Part shown: positions 32,783 to 36,939 of the stretch, in pieces
Layout of the letters: each line of letters begins with the position of its first letter
How positions within the stretch are numbered: the first letter of the stretch is position 1
From: Pseudomonadota bacterium
Lineage (GTDB): Bacteria; Bdellovibrionota; Bacteriovoracia; Bacteriovoracales; Bacteriovoracaceae
Assembly (NCBI GenBank): GCA_027486525.1
Contig: JAIXOY010000050.1
Coordinates: 1-36,939, forward strand
DNA length: 36,939 nt
Reading direction: 5' to 3'
Notes under the pieces: model-generated
Told to the model about the DNA's origin: nothing
The model's database searches: none
The model's input: the letters and a program-made list of their open reading frames with translations, nothing else
Program-made: the position numbers and the translations under genes

Positions 32783-35059
32783 ATGCTGCGCAAAATTCTT
32801 CCTTTTCTCGCTTTTTTGAGCTCAACGGCGATGGCCTATGAGGCCCGCTATACCCAAGCTCAAATCGCGGCCGATCTGAGTGCTGTGCTTGTGAAGGCTA
32901 ACGAGGCCACCGGGGCTAACTTCACGACGGCCGACTTCCTCCAAGTTGAATCACGACTCCTCGCGACCTCTAGCTACACGATGTGGGTCCAAACCGTTGA
33001 AGGCGTTCCCGTCGGTGGAACGGCCGTTCGTTTTTGGACGAAAAATGGTGACTTGATCCAGGGTGAGTTGCATCTCGACGAGACGGCTTCAAGTGAAAAG
33101 AGCCGGATGGCGAACAAGTTCCGCCAGGCGCGTTTTTCGAAGAGCGCGCTCAGCTCACAGAAGCTTTCCAACTTTATCACCTCGCTCGTGAGCGAAAGCG
33201 TAACGAAGAGTGCTCAAGATGCTCGTATCATCAGCATGAAGTCGCGTGATGAGTGGCAGAACGGCGACCTCGTTCGCATCGTCGAAGTGCGCGCTCGTCG
33301 TGGTGTTCACACGATTGTGGTTTCTTTGTTCAAAGGTGTCATCACCGAGCAGAGCTACCGCGAGTTCCAAAAAGCCGATCAAACCTTTGAAGCCAATGTC
33401 TTTGCCATGTACGAAGAAGTCGAAGGCACGGGCCAGCGTCTCACAACTGTGCCAGCACAGTTGAAGTATGTTGATGTCACGATGCCTTCAGTAAATGCCA
33501 ATGATCCCTACGCTCCTTTGCGTCACCGTCACTACTCAGAAGCTGATTACAATCCGCTTCTCGCTCAAACAGTAGAAGGCCGTGCCGCCGGCGCCTGGTC
33601 TTCTGAGTGGTTGCGATCACAGGCCGAAGTGCTCGCTGCCAGTTTCCCTGTTGTGAACAATGATTTCACCACCGGACTCTTGCTCCGTGGGCGTTTTGCC
33701 ACCATCAACTTGCACCCCGACGTTCAAACAGCGTTCCCAGGCATCAGCTTTCCTTTGCGGGCTTCAGCAGGCTACCTCGGTTCCTGGAAACAAGATGCAC
33801 AAGGGCAGTGGGAAGTTGTCCCTACCAGCGGTTTTGCCGGCAAGCCATTGACGTCTGCAGAAGAAATTCTAAGCCGCATTCCTGTGCGCCTGGCGGATCA
33901 CAACACCACCAGCTACATCAACAACGGTTTCGATGAAATCCAAGTCTACTACGCGGTCACGACGTTCATGGAAGCGTTGAATGAAATGGGGCTCACTGAC
34001 CCAGAACTTTCAACGAAGCCGTTCGATGCGTTCTTGTACGATCCAGATATCGGCATGCGCGACAACGCTTACTACACAGACAACACCATTAACTTCACGA
34101 CCTACAGCGCAGGTTCGATGAACTATGCGCGCGACAACTCAACGATCTGGCACGAACTCGGCCACGGGATCATGGACCGCGTGATGGGCCCTTTCCTTCG
34201 CCTTGCTGATACCGGGGGGCTCTCCGAAGGCATGGCGGATTTCTTAGCGATGTTGGTGGTGCAGCACCAGACCAACAACCAGAGCTTCCCGGGCAAGGAA
34301 GGCTTCCGCATCATCAACCAAACGGGCTTCTATCTCACGAACGAAGTGCACGATGACGGCGAGGCTTACGGCGGAACCATGAACGACATCTTGGATGCCT
34401 TCATTGCGCAAGATGGCCGTGCAGGGCTCGTGGCCATGAGCGATCTCACGATGGAGACCATGCGCCTCACTCGTAACCACCCGGGTCTCACGGCACAAAG
34501 CTGGTTCGAGCACATGTTGTATGCGGATGAACTCGGCAGCGATCTTCGTGCTCCCGGCGCTTACCGTGCATTGATCCTCAGTTCACTCGCAGGCCGCAAC
34601 TTCACTTTTGACGAGACCATCAAGCGTGGAACTTTGAAAATACTCGTCGGAAGTCGTGAGCTCGACAGCACAGGTGCTGGTAGCCGCGAGAGACCGATCA
34701 AGGCCTGCAGCCCAACCGGCACTGTGAGCTACGATTTGAACGTGTCTCTCGAGCAAGGTGCAGAATTTGGCTTTGTTTTCCCTGTCACTTTGAAAGTTGA
34801 GTTTAAGAAAGGGGCCTTGCAAGGGGCGATCAACTGGGCCGGCGAAGCGCAAAACCCGTTGGTCTACACGGTCAACTCACCAGGCGAAGTTGTGGCCTTG
34901 AAGCTCGCGGCTTCGATGACGTGTGACGAAGTGAACCAACCCGACGGCAGCTGTAAGGACTACGCTTACATCCAAGCGTACAATAGCGGCGAGAGCCGCC
35001 CACGCGCCAAGAAGCGCTTTTACCTGAAGATTCAAGACGGTCAAACAAACTGCAGATAA
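32783..35059 (+). CDS. Secreted gluzincin metalloprotease (M4/M36-like)
   Basis: 758 residues with signal peptide MLRKILPFLAFLSSTAMA. Residues about 60-220 resemble a fungalysin/thermolysin propeptide (FTP-like: MWVQTVEGVPVGGTAVRFW). The catalytic motif is WHELGHGIMDRV with His457, Glu458 and His461. The third zinc ligand is Glu482 in GGLSEGMADF, 21 residues on, which is gluzincin (GluExxxAsp) geometry. The 20-residue spacing resembles thermolysin and fungalysin. Asp486 completes the ExxxD pattern. A C-terminal region of about 150 residues (ACSPTGTVSYDLNVSLEQ..., then TCDEVNQPDGSCKDYAYI) has paired cysteines and looks like a beta-sandwich accessory domain. CAGGAG precedes the ATG by about 6 bases. 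It has no partner gene beside it and is closed by a terminator. Active-site residues are intact. Confidence 0.82.
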   Translation: MLRKILPFLAFLSSTAMAYEARYTQAQIAADLSAVLVKANEATGANFTTADFLQVESRLLATSSYTMWVQTVEGVPVGGTAVRFWTKNGDLIQGELHLDETASSEKSRMANKFRQARFSKSALSSQKLSNFITSLVSESVTKSAQDARIISMKSRDEWQNGDLVRIVEVRARRGVHTIVVSLFKGVITEQSYREFQKADQTFEANVFAMYEEVEGTGQRLTTVPAQLKYVDVTMPSVNANDPYAPLRHRHYSEADYNPLLAQTVEGRAAGAWSSEWLRSQAEVLAASFPVVNNDFTTGLLLRGRFATINLHPDVQTAFPGISFPLRASAGYLGSWKQDAQGQWEVVPTSGFAGKPLTSAEEILSRIPVRLADHNTTSYINNGFDEIQVYYAVTTFMEALNEMGLTDPELSTKPFDAFLYDPDIGMRDNAYYTDNTINFTTYSAGSMNYARDNSTIWHELGHGIMDRVMGPFLRLADTGGLSEGMADFLAMLVVQHQTNNQSFPGKEGFRIINQTGFYLTNEVHDDGEAYGGTMNDILDAFIAQDGRAGLVAMSDLTMETMRLTRNHPGLTAQSWFEHMLYADELGSDLRAPGAYRALILSSLAGRNFTFDETIKRGTLKILVGSRELDSTGAGSRERPIKACSPTGTVSYDLNVSLEQGAEFGFVFPVTLKVEFKKGALQGAINWAGEAQNPLVYTVNSPGEVVALKLAASMTCDEVNQPDGSCKDYAYIQAYNSGESRPRAKKRFYLKIQDGQTNCR

Positions 35060-35062
35060 AGA

Positions 35063-35084
35063 GAAGGCCCCTTTCGGGGCCTTC
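35063..35084. terminator. Bidirectional hairpin between convergent genes
   Basis: GAAGGCCCC (35063-35071) and GGGGCCTTC (35076-35084) around TTTC form a 9-base stem. It lies 3 bases past the protease stop and 1 base before the end of the dehydrogenase C-terminal ORF, so both transcripts end here. The T-tract is weak in both directions. Confidence 0.75.
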
Positions 35085-35085
35085 T

Positions 35086-35607
35086 TCATTTCGTAGCTTT
35101 TAAAGTCGCGGCAGGTCTGTACCGCTCGTCTTTTGTTTCTGCCAGCAGAGTTTCGAGCAGCCTCACAACCACTTGCTCGCGGCCCTTGGCCCAAGCGAAA
35201 GGGCCTAAAGGGTAGTTCACTCCAAAGCGCATGGCCCGGTCGATATCTTCTTTCGATGCCGTCTTTTCTTCCCAAGCATAGAAGGCTTCGTTGATGATCA
35301 CCGCCATGGTGCGAGCAACGACAAATCCAGCACCAAGGAAAGTCGTCGGCACAGGTGAGAGTCCAGTTTCTTGCAAAAGCTGCAGGCCACTTTCAAAACC
35401 CGGTTTGGCGTGGGCTTCACACTTCTTATTATGTGAGAGTAACGTCGAGCACACGGCCTTGAGTTGGGGGAAGCGCTGGTAGAAGTCCTGTGGATCAAAG
35501 CACGTCAGATCCATTAGCACATTCTTGTCAGCGTGCTGCTCTAAGAAAGCTTCCTTCGTTTCCTTATCGCTGGCGGACAGATCCAAGACCCAATCATTCG
35601 TAGGCAT
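35086..35607 (-). CDS. 3-hydroxyacyl-CoA dehydrogenase, C-terminal part (second half of a PaaH-type enzyme)
   Basis: 173 residues from ATG 35607. It lacks a Rossmann NAD domain. Residues about 10-65 match the linker domain found in long 3-hydroxyacyl-CoA dehydrogenases, and from about residue 85 the second C-terminal dehydrogenase domain is clear: VPTTFLGAGFVVARTMAVI, INEAFYAWEEKTASKEDID, RAMRFGVNYPLGPFAWA, and a final DERYRPAATLK. In E. coli-type PaaH (about 475 residues) this region is fused after the catalytic part. Here it is a separate ORF that overlaps the upstream catalytic ORF by 14 bases in another frame. The upstream ORF plus this one total 460 residues. The frame is open to 35646, but ATG 35607 falls exactly at the domain junction. 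Separate subunit, or a split gene, are both possible. Confidence 0.75.
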   Translation of the reverse strand: MPTNDWVLDLSASDKETKEAFLEQHADKNVLMDLTCFDPQDFYQRFPQLKAVCSTLLSHNKKCEAHAKPGFESGLQLLQETGLSPVPTTFLGAGFVVARTMAVIINEAFYAWEEKTASKEDIDRAMRFGVNYPLGPFAWAKGREQVVVRLLETLLAETKDERYRPAATLKATK

Positions 35608-36457
35608 AAAAACCCCGCTTGGTTTTTTTGCCATGCCGTTTCGCATCGACTAATTTTTTTTGCAAAGGATGGGGCGTCAGACGAGGTGACTTATGGAGCG
35701 CTTCCCAAACCGAAGTGGTGACCGCGTAGTTAATATCCACGCCGATGAGATCCATCAATTCAAAAGGGCCCATTTTAAAGCCACCGACTTCGCGCATGAG
35801 CTGATCAATTTCTTTGAATTGAGCTTCATCATCGCCAGTCACAATTCGCAAGGCCTCGCCATAGAAGCCACGGGCCACGCGGTTCACAATAAATCCAGGG
35901 GTATCCGCACAAAGCGCCGGCTCTTTGCCGCATTTCTCGAACCACGAGTAGAGGTTTTGCGCCAAGGCAGGATCTGTCGATGGGCCGGCAATCACTTCGA
36001 CGAGCTTCATCAAGGTCGCCGGATTAAAAAAGTGCAAACCGAGCAAGCGCTTTTGGCGATCAGCTCCAACAGCAGCAGCGATCAACTCGATGGGAAAGCT
36101 CGAGGTGTTCGTGGCAAAAATCGTCCCGGCGCTAAATTGCTGATCAATGGCAGCGAAGAGACTTCTTTTAACATTCAAATCTTCAATGATCGCCTCAATC
36201 ACGAGTCCCGTTTGAGGATGAGTCGCCGAGAGCGGCTTTGCTTCGAGGAGCGACTTCATTTGCGAGACCTGGCAGGCGGTGAGTTTTTCTTTTTCGACGA
36301 GTTTGTCCCAGGAGGCATGAATGCTCGCGAGGGCCTTCTGGCTTTGCGTCTCATTGTTGTCGCAGAGGACAGTGGGAACCATCTGCTGGGCAAACCATTG
36401 AGCAATGCCCGCCCCCATGGTGCCTGCTCCAATCACAACAACTGATGTGGGAGTCAT
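35594..36457 (-). CDS. 3-hydroxyacyl-CoA (3-hydroxybutyryl-CoA) dehydrogenase, catalytic part
   Basis: 287 residues, the length of a stand-alone 3-hydroxybutyryl-CoA dehydrogenase. The NAD Rossmann motif is VVVIGAGTMGAGIAQWFA. NTSSFPIE and GLHFFNPATLMKLVEVI carry the catalytic His and neighbouring Asn. NRVARGFYGEALRI and GGFKMGPFELMDLIGVDI complete the dimer-forming helical domain. It ends KKTKRGFYAYE, the natural end of this domain. It oxidises 3-hydroxyacyl-CoA to 3-ketoacyl-CoA in beta-oxidation or phenylacetate degradation. The start overlaps the enoyl-CoA hydratase stop (TAATG). All catalytic residues are present. Confidence 0.9.
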   Translation of the reverse strand: MTPTSVVVIGAGTMGAGIAQWFAQQMVPTVLCDNNETQSQKALASIHASWDKLVEKEKLTACQVSQMKSLLEAKPLSATHPQTGLVIEAIIEDLNVKRSLFAAIDQQFSAGTIFATNTSSFPIELIAAAVGADRQKRLLGLHFFNPATLMKLVEVIAGPSTDPALAQNLYSWFEKCGKEPALCADTPGFIVNRVARGFYGEALRIVTGDDEAQFKEIDQLMREVGGFKMGPFELMDLIGVDINYAVTTSVWEALHKSPRLTPHPLQKKLVDAKRHGKKTKRGFYAYE

Positions 36458-36939
36458 TACTGGCCTTTGAAAACAGGTTTTCTTTTTTCTAGAAACGCCG
36501 TTACGCCTTCGCGATAGTCATCGCTGAAACCTAGAGTCCGCTGGGCGACTTTTTCAGTCTCCAAGACCTGGGCCCACTGTGTCTCGGCTGCGAGCTGGAA
36601 ATTTTTCTTCGTGGCTTTCAATGACATCGGAGCCAGCTGATTCAGTTCCTCGGCAAGTTGCAAGGCGGCCGCAAGGGGATACTGGTGAACCTCATTGATG
36701 AGTCCAAAATTCACAAGCTCTTCAGCGAGGAGCGGTTTTCCTTTCAGTGAGAAGGCCAGTGCACGAGCGTAGCCGAGATGGCGGACGAGTTGAAAAGATA
36801 AGCCAGCATCGGGGGCCAGGCCAATTTGAGTAAAGCCGGCGATGAAACGTACCCCGGGGGCAGATATTTTTAGATCACAGGCCAGGGCAACGGAAAGGCC
36901 CGCACCAGCGCAAACGCCAGCGTCGACTTGCCGGTGCCG
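36457..36939 (-). CDS. Enoyl-CoA hydratase/isomerase family protein, N-terminus cut by window
   Basis: 161 codons are visible; the frame is open to the right edge. The conserved crotonase segments are GAGLSVALACDLKISAPG (oxyanion hole and helix) and IGLAPDAGLSFQLVRHLGYARAL. The GLxPDxG motif has Asp where many hydratases have Glu, as in PaaG-type isomerase-hydratases of phenylacetate degradation. The ending is the family's RxxLGFSDDYREGVTAFLEKRKPVFKG. It forms an operon with the two dehydrogenase ORFs (1-base overlap, then 14), so substrates pass from 2-enoyl-CoA to 3-hydroxyacyl-CoA to 3-ketoacyl-CoA. The N-terminal third is missing here. Confidence 0.85.
   Translation of the reverse strand, partial: RHRQVDAGVCAGAGLSVALACDLKISAPGVRFIAGFTQIGLAPDAGLSFQLVRHLGYARALAFSLKGKPLLAEELVNFGLINEVHQYPLAAALQLAEELNQLAPMSLKATKKNFQLAAETQWAQVLETEKVAQRTLGFSDDYREGVTAFLEKRKPVFKGQ

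Noticed and set aside
35620-35632. A7 run as a sequencing-error explanation for the split dehydrogenase
   Set aside because: The catalytic ORF keeps its conserved ending (RGFYAYE) past the run in its own frame, so the break lies after it. Kept only as a check to make.
35693-36445. Open frame of 250 codons on the plus strand
   Set aside because: It is antisense to the complete 3-hydroxyacyl-CoA dehydrogenase gene, with no domain of its own.

Overview
The window reads as chromosomal DNA of a motile, gene-dense, Gram-negative bacterium. It is most likely a member of the Bdellovibrionota (Bdellovibrio-like predators and relatives). This placement is inference. It rests on a Pal/DUF4398/YbgF envelope cluster, a short flagellin with a separate degenerate HD-GYP protein beside it, a stand-alone CarD-type regulator, and many secreted proteases, lipoproteins and small beta-barrels. 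No rRNA, tRNA, CRISPR array, insertion sequence or phage gene was seen. Base composition looks even throughout, so the window looks like core chromosome with lineage-specific secreted genes, not an obvious island.

Layout, left to right. Positions 1-1584 (minus) hold pal, a DUF4398 lipoprotein and ybgF/cpoB (cut by the left edge). Positions 1956-5005 hold a ureohydrolase, a membrane-anchored GYF_2 protein and an MBL-fold hydrolase, packed with overlapping starts and overlapping ends. Positions 5106-8246 (plus) hold sucC-sucD-ndk and a beta-barrel, each end marked by a strong hairpin terminator. Positions 8274-12121 (minus) are a three-gene secreted operon: a 196-residue exported protein of unknown function followed by two tandem paralogous metzincin-like proteases. 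Positions 12355-15746 (plus) hold carD, gltX and cysS. Positions 15876-18415 hold a secreted cysteine-containing protein, a propeller-type lipoprotein and a small beta-barrel; the last two diverge from a shared, palindrome-rich promoter. Positions 18412-26159 (minus) hold the pyrimidine operon pyrB-carA-carB-pyrF-pyrE with lysA at its tail. Positions 26376-30208 hold uvrB, a small exported protein, a metallophosphoesterase and a degenerate receiver domain. Positions 30326-32692 hold a flagellin with a recognisable sigma-28-type promoter and a degenerate HD-GYP protein. Positions 32783-35059 hold a large secreted gluzincin protease. Positions 35086-36939 (minus) hold enoyl-CoA hydratase and a 3-hydroxyacyl-CoA dehydrogenase split into two ORFs.

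How the genes fit together. The conserved blocks supply the TCA cycle and nucleotide pools (SucCD, Ndk), UMP synthesis (five of the pathway's enzymes, with pyrC and pyrD absent), DAP decarboxylation, aminoacyl-tRNA synthesis and DNA repair. Between them lie exported proteins with their own regulatory DNA. The parts most worth following up are: the tandem metzincin operon; the divergent promoter at 17749-17825, where two copies of CCCAGAnnTCTGGG sit at the classic positions for one regulator to control both genes; and the split PaaH-type dehydrogenase.
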